From assembly GCA_018806985.1 (NCBI GenBank), contig JADANN010000287.1, forward strand, positions 29,617 to 93,616: a stretch of DNA of 64,000 nt, in the 5' to 3' direction. Position 1 is the stretch's first letter; each line of letters opens with the position of its first letter. The translations under genes were made by a program, and so were the position numbers. Under the pieces are notes generated by a model that saw only the letters and a program-made list of their open reading frames with translations, made no database searches and was not told the origin of the DNA. The stretch is from Angiostrongylus vasorum. Lineage: Eukaryota; Nematoda; Chromadorea; Rhabditida; Metastrongylidae. This document shows positions 24,031-34,560 of this stretch, one piece after another.

Positions 24031-24168
24031 CTGAAATAATAACTTAACGATGAATCTAAGTGTTTATCGTCGAGCTTACTAAGATGTGAATAATGATTAC
24101 ATGGTAGCAAAAGGAGTAGCCAAGTACGTACCACCTGTAGTAGCACTGTAGTTGATCGTCGAGAGACT

Positions 24169-24908
24169 TTAGCGGGCGCCAGCAAATCTTGCGTTTTTCC
24201 TGTCGCGTGCAAGAGCGGCCCAGTGGGTTCTCCTCGCTCTAGGGACTCCTTGAGCGCCATATCTTTCTTCTATGCTTTTCGTGAAGAACTCTGACCATCG
24301 GGTCCGTGGTCTTTCTGCAGTGTCTTTGACATGCCAAGGAATCCAGTCACTAACGCTTCTTGTCCAATGGTTATCGTTCATACACATTACGTGTCCAGCC
24401 CAATTTATGTTCGAATGTTTTGCGCACACAATGGCATCTTCGATTTTTGATCGTCGACGCTGGTCGGAGCTTCGGATTCATTCCCTTACTTGTGTGAAAC
24501 GGGATAGTCCTAGCATCGTCATTTCGATTGCGCGTTCAATCACGCTGAGTGATCTTTCATCCTGCTTACGAAGCGACAAGGTTTCTGACGCTTACTTGGG
24601 GTAGAAAGTACCGTTTAGTTGAAAAGGTGGGCACGGAGGTTGGTGTTCTTTGTCCTCTTCACAACATCCTCGGTGCTCTTGAAAGCTACCCAAGCCGCTC
24701 GTTCCCTTCTGCTCAACTCCGGCGCTAAATCGTTCATCGTGTTGATTTTCCAACCTAGATAGACATAACTGGAGCATCGGAGCATCTGGAGATGTTCGTT
24801 CCGTTGAGCGTAAACAGGGCATACGAAACCATTCCATTCCTCATGAACATCGTTTTTGTGAGATTTAGTCGAACACCAGTCTTTCACAGGCTTTATTAAT
24901 GTCGGCAA
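24169..24908 (-). pseudogene. RTE-1 reverse transcriptase C-terminal region
   Basis: Two frames cover the thumb and C-terminal region: 24592-24908 with SSYVYLGWKINTMNDL and ELSRRERAAW, and 24169-24429 with NINWAGHVMCMNDNHWTR and RDRKNARFAG. These are standard blocks of nematode RTE proteins. The break between them is at 24430-24590. Confidence 0.85.
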
Positions 24909-26185
24909 GCATTTGTTCCGCTTGGCTAGTGATTGGTATTACAAGAACGATGACATTAGCGAGGCGAAGATGGTGTAATTGGCGATTAAAGATTGGCGGC
25001 TACCGTCTTTCACTCCCATGTTACTCTATTGCAGTCTTCGTATGACGTTCTCCAGGGTTGCGGTAAATAATTTTCGCAGGACAGTATCGCCTTCCCTAAC
25101 CCCCTTTTTTGAGGTCGATGTTAACATCGTCCTAGAATGGTGATATCCGAGTTGTGAATTTTTTTGTACAGCTCACGAAGCACCTTTAGACACTGAGTAG
25201 AGGGTCCTTGACTATCAAGGGCTTCCATGATTGCTTCTATTTCAATTGAATCAAGGGCCTTCTTTAAATCTAAGTGATTATCGTCGAGCTTTAAATTAAA
25301 ATGGAAATGAGACAGGGCGGTATTTTTGTATTCTCGCGAAAGTTCAATGGGTCTTGTTATGGCGTGGATGTGATGCGTCGTAGTATCTTTCTTCGAAACC
25401 CTGCTTGCTCACATGGTTGTCCTTCTTTTGATCACAGAAAGAAAGCAGATTAGGCGATAGTTGCGATATCGTGAAGGTCTCGCTTTTCTTGAAAAAATAG
25501 TAGGAGCTTGCCTTCATAAAGGCAACGTGTGAAGAGCCGAGCAAGTGTGTTTATGAGGACTGGCGCAAGGTTTTTCAGGTGTTAGATATCATCCTCTCCG
25601 GCAATGGTACTGTTCGATTCTTTCACCGATGAAACAGCTTGTCGGACTTCTGAAGGGAGAACCGATGCTACGACATATCCACCATCCCGTTATTTCATAT
25701 AAGGGCAGGAGGATCTAGCTATTCAAGAGATCTAGGCAGGTACTGTGACTGACTTTTCCTATTGAATTTCTAGACGTTGCCTGGGCAATCGTATTTCTCG
25801 TCTATGTTACTGAAAACGGCAACTTCCCAATAGCTGACTGATGAATTAAATAAATGTTTATGGCGATTTGGTGACCTTGCTTTTTGAATCCAGCGGCTAT
25901 TTCTCCTTTCTTCGAGGAATGGAATCTTGCACGAAGGAGGCGATGGTCTGGTTACCCATGTAGATTTTTTGGGACAACAGCTATATCAGTAATGCAAAAC
26001 CTTCTATTTACTATGATGTGGTCTATTTCGTTATGGTACTCTCCACTGGGAGACTCCCACGTGCAGCGTTGAGGGTGGGGCTTCTGGAATTACGAGTTAA
26101 CATGGATGGTCTCGGTTGTCACAATAAACTCAGACAGCCGCTCACCCAGCTCACTCCATTCTAATCCGTGGGTTCCAAAGTGACA

Positions 26186-26726
26186 TTATTCGGGACGTTC
26201 CTTTTTCCCAGTCTTAGCGTTAAAATCTTCAATGATGACCTTTAAAGAATCTGTGGTCTTCTCTGTAGAACTTGTCCAAGCAAATATAGAAGTCTTCGAC
26301 TTCCTCTTCGCCATAGTTCGATGGACGACGACGACGAGGATTGTTAAAGCGGGTATTGATCCACATCTGTTCAATCGTAAACGTCCGATTCGGGTTGTTA
26401 GTTCTTCGAATGAATCAATGTTCATGGACAAACTCCTGTTGACGAGAACGCCGACGCCTCCGACTCCTCTACTATCGCATATTCCGAGAAACACTTCCCT
26501 CTCCGGTGTCATATACGGCGTTGAATGGATGGCGTCGTCTCGTCTCGGCCAGGCCGATGACGTCGCACCTTATCCTTCTTTCTTGCATGAGCAAGTCTTC
26601 TAGCGAGGACTTGGATGCAAATGTACACGCACAGTAGGTACAGAACGTCACCTTAGTTTCTTGCTGATTAGGCAGCTCATAATAGACATGAGATTTTAGC
26701 AGCCTCTCCGCACTCGTTCTACGCAT
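26186..26726 (-). pseudogene. RTE-1 endonuclease domain
   Basis: Two overlapping frames, 26472-26726 (RRIRCDVIGLAETRRRHPF, the first catalytic block with its Glu) and 26186-26512 (GVGVLVNRSLSMNIDSFEEL, then IIEDFNAKTG, corresponding to the GDFNAKIG block). The frameshift lies near 26490. The SDH block near 25920 is eroded. Confidence 0.85.
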
Positions 26727-27660
26727 CGCTGCCGAAATGGGGGTCTCTCTCGGCGTCAGCGGAATGAGGCCCGTTTCTTTTACTGTTTTTTTACCTTTTT
26801 GATGCCCACGTATAGCTTGCTGGGCTCAGAGCATGGAAGCTAGGTGTGCTCCTAGGTAGTTTGCCAGTGTCTTCCAAAGTGGATATGGAGATTATTTGTT
26901 GGAGGCGACTCCCAACCGTCTCCCACATATTTCCCTGTCATTTGATTGCAGGCTTTTGGCCGAATTGACTAGTAGAGTACAATACGCATAAACGAGAACG
27001 TACCCACAGTCGCATGCACGAAAACGCCTCGCAAATACAGAAAGTATGCGCCAAATCGCAGCAGCAGAAACAGCGACTCCATCTTCTGGATCCATCTGCG
27101 TCTCATGGTAGCAAAGGTCGCTTTTGGTCCGCGATTAACCCCCCTCACCGCCACCTGGTTACGCGGCACGTAGCCTCGTGACTAGCGGGCTTGAGATTCC
27201 TCGTGTGAGGAAGAACAGTGGACCAATACGTAGTGACAAATAAGTAACTGTTGCTCCTCAGACCGTAGCCTAACAGTAAGTAGTGAAACAATTTGGTAAC
27301 GCTTTTGGAAATTCTGTCAAAATTTTTTCATGAGAACAAAATTATAAACCACTAAAAAACTGTGGTATTTTTGCATTGCATAGTGTTGTACTAAGCTTTA
27401 GTTCCCACGCAGAAATGTATCTTATTACGTGTTGGCGATGGATTTATTCAAAATGACTTTCAGATATGGTTAACTGCACTCGTTTTTTTCAGTCTGAGTT
27501 TCAGCCAAACCCTGTTATTTGAAATGGCTCGTCAAAGAAACTACGGGAGTGTGTCTTGAATCTTGTAGCCTCATTTCACTTTGTTTCATTATGAGACAGA
27601 AAAAATGGGTGACAGAATCAATTTAGCGCTTGTTTCTACGTATACGGCTGTGTGTATTAC

Positions 27661-28010
27661 GCCTCCCAACGGGTTGCCGCCTTCTCGTTGCTGGGTGATT
27701 TCTCCATTATGGGTCTCCCACGCTGAGAAGGAGTTTGGTGTTTCCATCAAGAAGCCCAGCTAAGAGAAAAAGCGGTACCAGTACGCACCAATGTTCTGGA
27801 ATCAAACTAGTCGCATGATCGGAAATCTCTCTCTGATCGATGGGGGGCGACGACTACCTGTGGTGGTGACGACCTGGTGCAGACTCTGGCTAGACTGGCC
27901 ACGGAACTCCAAGGAACCACAATGGCCAAACCAGCAAAACTCCAAAAAAAGTGAAAATTATGCTGGTGTCCGTACAAGCAAGGAAGACAGGCCATCTAAC
28001 TAAGTATCCA
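27661..28010 (+). repeat. dispersed repeat R1, copy c
   Basis: Diverged full-length R1 with a small internal deletion. Its unit 2 counterpart is the 5'-truncated copy at 58896, so this insertion predates the duplication. Confidence 0.75.
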
Positions 28011-28651
28011 AGTCCTACGTCAATGGCTACGAGACCACAGTAGCTAAATTCGAACGTTGTGATGCTGACGGTGGAGAGGGAGCAGTAGAAGAGTCAACCT
28101 TGAACTAGTTAGCACTCTTTCGAGTCAGGATCACTGCTTTCCTGCTGTATTCGTTGCTCCACAAGCGCCTTGGTTCCAATTGTCGACGTACATTCATATT
28201 CGCTTCTATTATATCCAAGCTGGCAACACACTTGCCCTGCATGTACATCTACAACTGTGTGTTTCTACGCGCTGGAAAAAATTCAGTTCCTATCCGTCCC
28301 ACCTCATTCTCACGCTTCCATGTAAATCAGAGGCACAACAGAACTGCTCTCTGTGGGAACGTATCAGCTCGCATATGATCTATAGCTTTCCATATAACGG
28401 TAGAAATCAGTAGGTCGTCTTCATCGTCCAGTTCCTTACTCGGGGAATCAATGACGTTGTAGCAATGAAAAGCGAGCAACCACGTATATTTGGTTTTACG
28501 TTAACAAACAAATTTCATATTCCTATTAATTCCTTTGAGATTATCAGATCTTTTTTCTCGACAAACAACGCATTAGCTTTTCCACAGGCCGATCTGCTGA
28601 TCCTCCCATGGTGTTCTACAAGCCGTACTCTTTCCCACTAAGTGAACTTAC

Positions 28652-29038
28652 CACCAACGCTTTACCCTCTCATCGTGGCTGGGAGGTGTTCCTGGGTGTC
28701 GGACTGTGAGTACTGCGGGAGATTCATCCCTTGGCACGGTCGCCCAAGCTTAGAAGGAGTCTGACGTTTCCATCAGGAAGCCTAGCTAAGAGTGAACCAG
28801 TACGGGGATCCACCACGGTCCCGGTATCAAAGTCGCATGGTGGCAAATCTCCATCTGATCCATAAGGGACTGCGATTACCTGTGGTCGTGAAGACCTAGG
28901 GCACACTTTGGCCAAGCTGACCTCGGGATTCCAGGGAACCACAATGACTTATCCAGCAAATCTCCGAAAAGAGGAGATTATGTTGGGGGCCCGCATAACC
29001 AGTGAGGACGGGCCATTCAAGTATCAAACATCAGGTGA
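28652..29038 (+). repeat. dispersed repeat R1, copy d
   Basis: Full-length R1. The flanks GTGAACTTA (left) and GTGAATTTA (right) look like a target duplication of about 9-10 bp. Unit 2 has the empty site near 59756 (AGTGAACTTGTT), so the insertion followed the duplication. Confidence 0.75.
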
Positions 29039-29669
29039 ATTTAAGAAAAAAGAAGAAAACGTGGCAGAGCACTTGTCTGATGAGTCCCTTTTTTGCCCTA
29101 ACTTAGAGAATCTGTAGCCACAAGGAAAATCAATGGTCAGGCAGCGTTGAAGATGATCCGTTACAAAGACAACAGAAGGAGGGCGATTTCGCTGTAATTG
29201 TATGCGATTTCATTATAGCGACAGTCCCGAACACTTATGTGGATATTATCACGGCTGTAAGTGCTTCGCATTACTATTTTTGGTGGTTGATAGAGCTCTA
29301 AACCATGTTTTTTCAATATATGAGAACAGCTCAGCTGACGACTCCAAGAACGCGACCATCAGGGCTTGAACTACTGAACACTTCTCGGTTGAAATGACTG
29401 TGAGACAGACAGATGTTAAACTGCGAAAGGATAGGAATGAGACGACATGACGAGCACGCACAACTCATCTTTCAAATCCATGCACCACCGCATCATATCG
29501 TCTTTAGCGGAAAAAAGTTAAGTGAATTTTGTTAGGAAACATGGACAATGATACGATTCCCTCAAGTCAGCGGTAGTTTGATTAATATGAGAACTTCACT
29601 TTAATGGGACTACTGATGATTTCGGTTTACCTGCCACCATTCCTTGTAACACTTGAGAAATCGAACTAC

Positions 29670-29812
29670 CTGATGTATATGGAGTTGAGTGACTCTCATT
29701 GCGATAATCGACACCTGGACGCGATCCGTATTTAATGGAGCCATCTAAAATGAGTTTCTCCAACAGCAGATTGTAATGGGTGGTTCTATAGCTTTGATAA
29801 TAGTGGTATATT
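29670..29812 (-). other. GATA copy 1 first coding exon (start codon lost)
   Basis: 143 nt, the same length as copy 2 (60568-60710). It reads IYHYYQSYRTTHYNLLLEKL and ends STPYTS with donor GTAGTTCG. The first codon is ATA where copy 2 has ATG. Confidence 0.65.
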
Positions 29813-30072
29813 CTAGTCGGCCAAAGACAGTAGTAGATTAGGTATCATCAACTTTCGTCTACATGGCTACAATTTTATGAAAGCCGCCAAATAAAGGGGC
29901 GGGTAGCTTTATAACACAAGTCGATATGTATAGCATATACCAAGACTTCGTTGATATTTCTAACAATACCACCAACAAGAGTCGACCTTCTTTGACAAGT
30001 GTCAATCACTATTTCTACAAAGACCATGCTGTTTCATAAAGAAAACAGCTGTGGAATTAAAGCACAAGGTAC

Positions 30073-30157
30073 CTGGTAATGATGACTTCATGTCCATAAC
30101 AAGACGGCAGGAGTGCTTCAATCAAAGGTCGCAAATGAGACGTATGAGGAGACCGAC
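30073..30157 (-). other. possible upstream exon, copy 1
   Basis: Bounded by acceptor TTTTCATTCAG and donor GTACCTTG, and conserved in position with 61004-61089 of unit 2, but 85 nt against 86, so frame is not conserved. It may be a 5' UTR exon of the GATA gene or chance conservation. Confidence 0.35.
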
Positions 30158-30377
30158 CTGAATGAAAACCTCGATGCTGACAATGAACGAACCGAATTTG
30201 ATATGACCAGCGTAGTACCTCGTTTTCTACCTTGTGATTATTGGAAAATAACATTTCAACCGTAACTTCACTTGTTGTGGCACTACGACTCGCTCATCAC
30301 TAGCTGACTTCTTCGAAACCTTGGGCTTCCTTTTTCTATACGTGTACTTATGAAAAAACTGTAGAATCCTGGAAAAA

Positions 30378-30617
30378 GGGCGGGTGTGGCGCAGTGGTCG
30401 GAGGCAGTCGACCTGCAACACACACGTGGAATCGATCGACGAGCCCATGGCCCATCAAGCCTTCCATCAATCCTGGGTCGGTAAGCTGGTACCAGACTTG
30501 TCTGGGAGGATAGCAGCACTGGTTCGATACAACGGTAGGCAACGATGCTAAATGAAATCGAATGCATGGCGCATCCCTCAGGGATTGATCTGCGCACAGA
30601 GCTTTATCTTTTTTTAT
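30378..30617 (+). repeat. tRNA-derived SINE
   Basis: GTGTGGCGCAGTGGTCGGAGG head, GGAATCGATCGACGAGCCC B-box region, CAGGGATTGATC and a GAGCTTTATC tail; lacks part of the middle. It lies just past the right edge of unit 1. Confidence 0.85.
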
Positions 30618-30790
30618 CCTGAAAATGAATGGGAATTGTGCAGTGAATGATCCTGGAAACGCGTATGAAAAATTTTTTGGTACCCTGAAAGTAAGTAGGA
30701 ATTGTGCAATGAATGCTCTAAAATATGTAGGAAAAAAATTTCGCTTTCCCGAATGTCAAGGAGAATTGCAGTGTGAAAGCTTCTAAAATT
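30618..30790. repeat. three ~60-bp tandem repeats
   Basis: CCTGAAAATGAATGGGAATT, CCTGAAAGTAAGTAGGAATT and CCGAATGTCAAGGAGAATT each begin a diverged unit between the SINE and Penelope element C. Confidence 0.55.
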
Positions 30791-30814
30791 ACCTTTCTCA
30801 ACCAAGAAACCCTT

Positions 30815-31965
30815 TCCAGGATCGACTTTCTATTAACCTCGGCATTGGAATATGAAAGCGTCGTTTTCTTGTTCAGCAATCGCGAGGTTGTTAAACAGCA
30901 TACATTTACTTCCATAGAAAAAACACAATACAATACAACAGTAGCTGACGTTTCGGCAGTATCGCCTTCTTCAGAGCCTGGAAGGGTATATTGACATACA
31001 ATTTACTAGGCCAAACGCTTCAATGACACTTACAAAAAGACGAAAAACTCTATGGTAATTACATGGTCAACAGCTTCGCGAAAAAAACTCACCGCCTTTT
31101 TACGTGCCTTCCAATGAGGAAGATTAGAACAGCTGATTATAGTCGCATGAGGTTGATGACTGCACCATCCCACATCAGAAATTGATGCGAACATACGGGG
31201 TCAGGTCGCGTATGACCTCTGGGCATTCATCCCTGCTATTCATTGTAGGGTTTTTGGCATTTATACAAAAAAGCCTCAAGAAGTTTTCGCGCTGGTGTTT
31301 TAGTCTCCTGCGCAAGAATATTGACTTTTACTTCAAAATCGTCCCCGCTGTGCTTTTTGTATCCTATGCGTACCTAGTGGGGTACTTTGTCTTAGTTTTC
31401 GTTTGCCATCCAGGTGTTCTTTTAGACGGATACACAAAGGAATGCCCGTTTCGCCAATATATTCATCTCCGCAATTATTACAAGGGATCAGGTATATCGT
31501 ACCTGAACTCATGCAATCACCGTCCCCTGCCGTAAGGGCAGATTACGCAATTTGTTGTTTCGCATAGACGGTCATACAGGCGGTTACGAACTAACTGACG
31601 ACGTAGAGTAGCCGGTGGTATTTCAACTATCGCTACCGATTCCTCTAGACCTGTCCCTTCTTAAGCATCGTTTAATCGCTACGCTTACTTCATCGTTAAT
31701 AAAGGGCAGCATAAACGGGACTTTCTTTTTGGCCAAGTGTTTCGCTTGGGCGTGTCACTCTCCTTCTAAACTTATCTCGTGGGGTTACTATTTCGTAGCC
31801 ATTGGAGATGGCTATTTGCCGAGCCAAGTCGAGCGATTCTTCCTTTAGTTCCCTGGTTGTGCACACAGAGGTGGCTGTTCGAAACATGTTTCTCACAAGC
31901 GCCCTCTTTGTGTGTGAAGGGTGGGAAGAAAGGAAATGAACGAGGATGTTCTTGTTACTTGGCGC
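30815..31965 (-). repeat. inverted 5' half of element C
   Basis: Reverse-complement copy of about 32690-33828 plus the ORF start. The extreme left end, read on the minus strand, is ATGCCGAGGTTAATAGAAAG and a few more bases, ending at the same codon as in elements A and B. Translation on the minus strand still gives the FRTATSVCTTRELKEES and GLEESVAIVEIPP-type linker segments with scattered differences from the sense copy. Confidence 0.88.
30938..30985 (-). ncRNA. hammerhead-like core, element C left pLTR
   Basis: Minus strand CTGAAGA, A, GGC-GATACT-GCC, GAAA, CGTC, AGC; identical to the right-hand copy at 33703-33750. Confidence 0.45.
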
Positions 31966-31967
31966 AC

Positions 31968-33510
31968 TTTAAAATCGATACACCAACATGTCCCGTCCTA
32001 TACCTACTTATTAAAACACATAAGTTGGTATCACCTGATGATCTTGCGTCAACCAATCCGTCATCATTTAAGGTTAGACCCATCATCAGCTGTGTAGACG
32101 GGCCAACGGATAGAATAACCTGGTTTTTAAGCCTAATACTTACCCAGTTGCTTAACCATATTCCAGCTCACCTCACAAACACCCAAATGTTCCTAGAACG
32201 TCTACGTAACGCGTCTCCTAATAACGCGTACGTGATGGAGTCCTTCGACGTTACTGCGTTGTACACCAACGTATCGAATGACTCCGCAATGCAAGCCATC
32301 TTCGAACTTCTTGTTAAACATGAAGGAAGAATAAATATGCATGGCTTGTCCATTCAGCAGCTAATGGCTCTCCCTAAAGGAGTGCCTAAACTGCTCGATT
32401 TTCAGATGGTCTGGGAAGTATTTCGCGCAAATAAGGGGGTTGGCTATGGGACAGCGACTGGCACCAAGCCTTGCCATTGTATTCATGTCTAAGATAGAAG
32501 CCCCTGCTCTCGATCTCCGGCCACTACTCTACTGCAGATATGTAGATGATTGTTTTGTCATCTTCTCTACGCAGGAGGAGATGGACAAATGCTTTGAATT
32601 ATTGAACGAGCAGTCTGAGTACATTAAGTTCACCCGGGAGAAACCGAGAAAAGACTGGCTTCCGTTTTTAAACGTCCAGATAAGCCTATCAAGTAGCGGT
32701 TACCTGACAAAGTGGTACCGAAAGCCAAGTAACAAGAACATCCTCGTTCACTTCCTTTCTTCCCACCCTTCACACACAAAGAGGGCGCTTGTGAGAAACA
32801 TGTTTCGAACAGCCACCTCTGTGTGCACAACCGGGGAACTAAAGGAAGAATCGCGCGACTTGGCTCGGCAAATAGCCATCTCCAATGGCTACGAAATAGT
32901 AACCCCACGAGATAAGTTTAGAAGGAGAGCGACGCGCCCAATCGAAACACTTGGCCAAAAAAAGAAAGTCCCGTTTATGCTGCCCTTTATTAGCGATGAA
33001 GTAAGCGTAGCGATTAAACGATGCTTAAGAAGGGCAGGTCTAGAGGAATCGGTAGCGATAGTTGAAATACCACCGGCTACTCTACGTCGTCAGTTAGTTC
33101 GTAACCGCCTGTATGACCGTCTATGCGAAACAACAAATTGCGTAATCTGCCCTTACGGCAGGGACGGTGATTGCATGAGTTCAGGTACGATATACCTGAT
33201 CTCGTGTAATAATTGCGGAGATGAATATATTGGCGAAACGGGCAGGCCTTTGTGTATCCGTATAAAAGAACACCTAGATGGCAAACGAAAACTAAGACAA
33301 AGTACCCCACTAGGCACGCATAGGATACAAAAGCACAGCGGGGACGATTTTGAAGTAAAAGTCAATATCCTTGCGCAGGAGACTAGAACACCAGCGCGAA
33401 AACTTCTTGAGGCTTTTTGGATAAATGCCAAAAACCCTACAATGAATAGCAGGGATGAATGCCCAGAGGTCATACGCGACCTGACCCCGTATGTTCGCAT
33501 CAATTTCTGA
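31968..33510 (+). pseudogene. Penelope reverse transcriptase / GIY-YIG endonuclease (one frameshift)
   Basis: Frame 1 (to about 32377) begins at CPVLYLLIKTHK and includes SFDVTALYTNV, RT motif A. A single extra base near 32365-32377, judged against element B, shifts to frame 2, which is open to 33510. Frame 2 has GLAMGQRLAPSLA (motif B), CRYVDDCFV (the YxDD catalytic box), WYRKPSNKNI, a Lys/Arg-rich linker, the Cys-rich CVICPYGRDGDC, and the GIY-YIG core IYLISCNNCGDEYIGETGR with RIKEH and EAFWI. All expected catalytic residues in the retained part are present. The N-terminal domain is missing, so it cannot act alone. The ATG at 32440 is internal. Confidence 0.92.
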
Positions 33511-33702
33511 TGTGGGATGGTGCAGTCATCAACCTTATGCGACCATAATCAGCTGTTCTAATCTTCCTCATGGGAAGGCACGTAAAAAAGCGGTGAGTTT
33601 TTTTCGAGAAGCTGTTGACCATGTAATTACCATAGAGTTTTTCGTCTTTTTGTAAGTGTCATTGAAGCGTTTGGCCTAGTAAATTGTATGTCAGTATACC
33701 CT

Positions 33703-33750
33703 TCCAGGCTCTGAAGAAGGCGATACTGCCGAAACGTCAGCTACTGTTGT
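33703..33750 (+). ncRNA. hammerhead-like core, element C right pLTR
   Basis: GGCT-CTGAAGA-A-GGC-GATACT-GCC-GAAA-CGTC-AGC. Stem I GCT/AGC and stem II GGC/GCC pair; stem III has no loop. See the equivalent motif in element A. Confidence 0.5.
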
Positions 33751-34149
33751 ATTGTACTGTGTTTTTGTATGGAAGTAAATGTATGCTGTTTAACAACCTC
33801 GCGATTGCTGAACAAGAAAACGACGCTTTCAAGAAACCCTTATTTCGTGGCCTCCTCTCTGTCAAGCAGAGAGAATTTGAAATATTCCTATATACACACA
33901 ATCTATGAGAAACGGAATAACGTCGTAGTGAAGCAGACGTCTCATAAGTGCTTCTAATTGCACAATTTGTCGTATTTAGGTTTGTGAACTGACAAGACCT
34001 TGTTTCTGATTAATTGGAAACTTTCTGCCACATAGAAGCTGTGAAGTGTTCGATTCGTTTTCCTCTTTTTTTCCAGATTTAGAGATTGCACCCATATGAA
34101 CAGATTTAATCTCCACCTTCTCATAAAATTCGTACACGGTGGTGTTTCA

Positions 34150-34235
34150 AAAAGATTGGTGAGCCTTGGGCCGTTGGATTGAACTCATGTGTATTAAAAG
34201 GCGCTTCTAACCACTGCGCTACAGGCGTACAGTTT
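34150..34235 (-). repeat. tRNA-like SINE head, minus strand
   Basis: Minus strand: GCCTGTAGCGCAGTGGTTAG (A box), AGAAGCGCC, GAGTTCAATCC (B box). It lies head to head with the plus-strand SINE at 34290. The 3' part is short or absent, so I do not call a functional tRNA. Confidence 0.5.
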
Positions 34236-34289
34236 CGTGAGTTATAATGTATTGAAATTGCAATTGATGTTGTCAGCATTACTATTAGG

Positions 34290-34560
34290 ATTACGGGTAG
34301 CGCAGTGGTAAGAAACGTCATGCCACACAAACGAGGCCTTCTTTTTAGATCCCACGCATCGGTCTAACCAAACGCTCTTTGCTTCCAACTTCGGAGATTT
34401 GTTGCCAGAGCCTTTTGAGGTAATACAAACACTGATCTGATGCATCATTAACCCCCTGCAAAGCTTTCCATAAGGCAAACAGACCTTCAATCTCAGTTAC
34501 GTGGCTAGGGATTGAGTCGAATGCATGACGCAACCTTGAAAGATTGATCGACTCTGAACT
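34290..34560 (+). repeat. tRNA-derived SINE, diverged
   Basis: GGGTAGCGCAGTGGTAAGAA head, then a diverged body with CTGATGCATC, GATTGAGTCGAATGCATGACGC and GATTGATCGACTCTGAAC. The tail is eroded. Confidence 0.65.

Larger units (their letters stand above)
24131..27226 (-). mobile_element. RTE-type non-LTR retrotransposon RTE-1
   Basis: A near full-length but degenerate element inserted in a large intron of GATA copy 1. It is flanked by TACGTA on both sides (24125-24130 and 27227-27232), and the uninterrupted site is in unit 2 near 58400. Read on the minus strand the order is leader (27226-26760), apurinic-type endonuclease (26726-25900), reverse transcriptase (25900-24600) and the RTE C-terminus (RWSEFFTKSIEERYGAQGVP, 24169-24429). 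Many stops and shifts are present, and the RT catalytic FADD box (near 24950) is degenerate. The 3' end TACAGGTG is shared with RTE-2. Confidence 0.9.
18309..29812 (-). pseudogene. ELT-3-like GATA transcription factor, copy 1 (probably broken)
   Basis: Paralog of the gene at 50439-60710. Minus-strand exons with matching boundaries are 29670-29812, 23973-24030, 23648-23750, 21461-21531, 19501-19592 and 18309-18912. The zinc finger is intact in sequence (CANC, 17 residues, CNAC, then a basic tail RKRPPELRRD and KRNRRPR). Three differences argue against a working gene: the start codon of copy 2 is ATA here; the proline-rich exon is 71 nt against 69, which puts the zinc-finger exon out of frame; and a CAG of copy 2 is TAG at 18309-18311, after which the homologous frame stays open to a TAA at 18096. 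The 2-nt difference lies in G5 and C5 runs and could be an assembly error. RTE-1, SINEs and R1 repeats sit in its introns. It could still be expressed from another start. Confidence 0.75.
17980..30340. repeat. segmental duplication, unit 1 (direct)
   Basis: Matches unit 2 (about 50270-61275) in the same orientation and order. Anchors: 18100-18920 with 50340-51210, 19500-19600 with 51526-51620, 21300-22200 with 55940-56790, 23650-24130 with 57850-58390, 27240-27480 with 58400-58650, 28010-28600 with 59110-59710, and 29100-30330 with 59990-61270. Unit 1 alone has SINEs at 18999, 20443 and 30378, R1 at 20898 and 28652, RTE-1 at 24131 and a ~600-bp block at 23035-23640. The right edge is within 40 bp of the SINE at 30378; the left edge is uncertain by some tens of bases. 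Confidence 0.88.
30815..33828 (+). mobile_element. Penelope-like retroelement C (best preserved)
   Basis: A 3,014-bp insertion flanked by the 12-bp duplication CAAGAAACCCTT (30803-30814 and 33829-33840). The left ~1.15 kb (30815-31965) is an antisense copy of its own 3' half: the first ORF codons, pLTR tail, hammerhead-like core, 3' UTR, GIY-YIG and linker. It meets head to head the sense half: RT from motif A, linker, GIY-YIG, 3' UTR and pLTR. The N-terminal coding region is absent. The sense frame has one visible frameshift. Related to A and B but a distinct subfamily, with another stem II and tail. Confidence 0.92.

Noticed and set aside
34150..34235. Possible tRNA gene on the minus strand
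   Set aside because: Same reasoning: pol III box matches without a complete fold, next to another SINE head.
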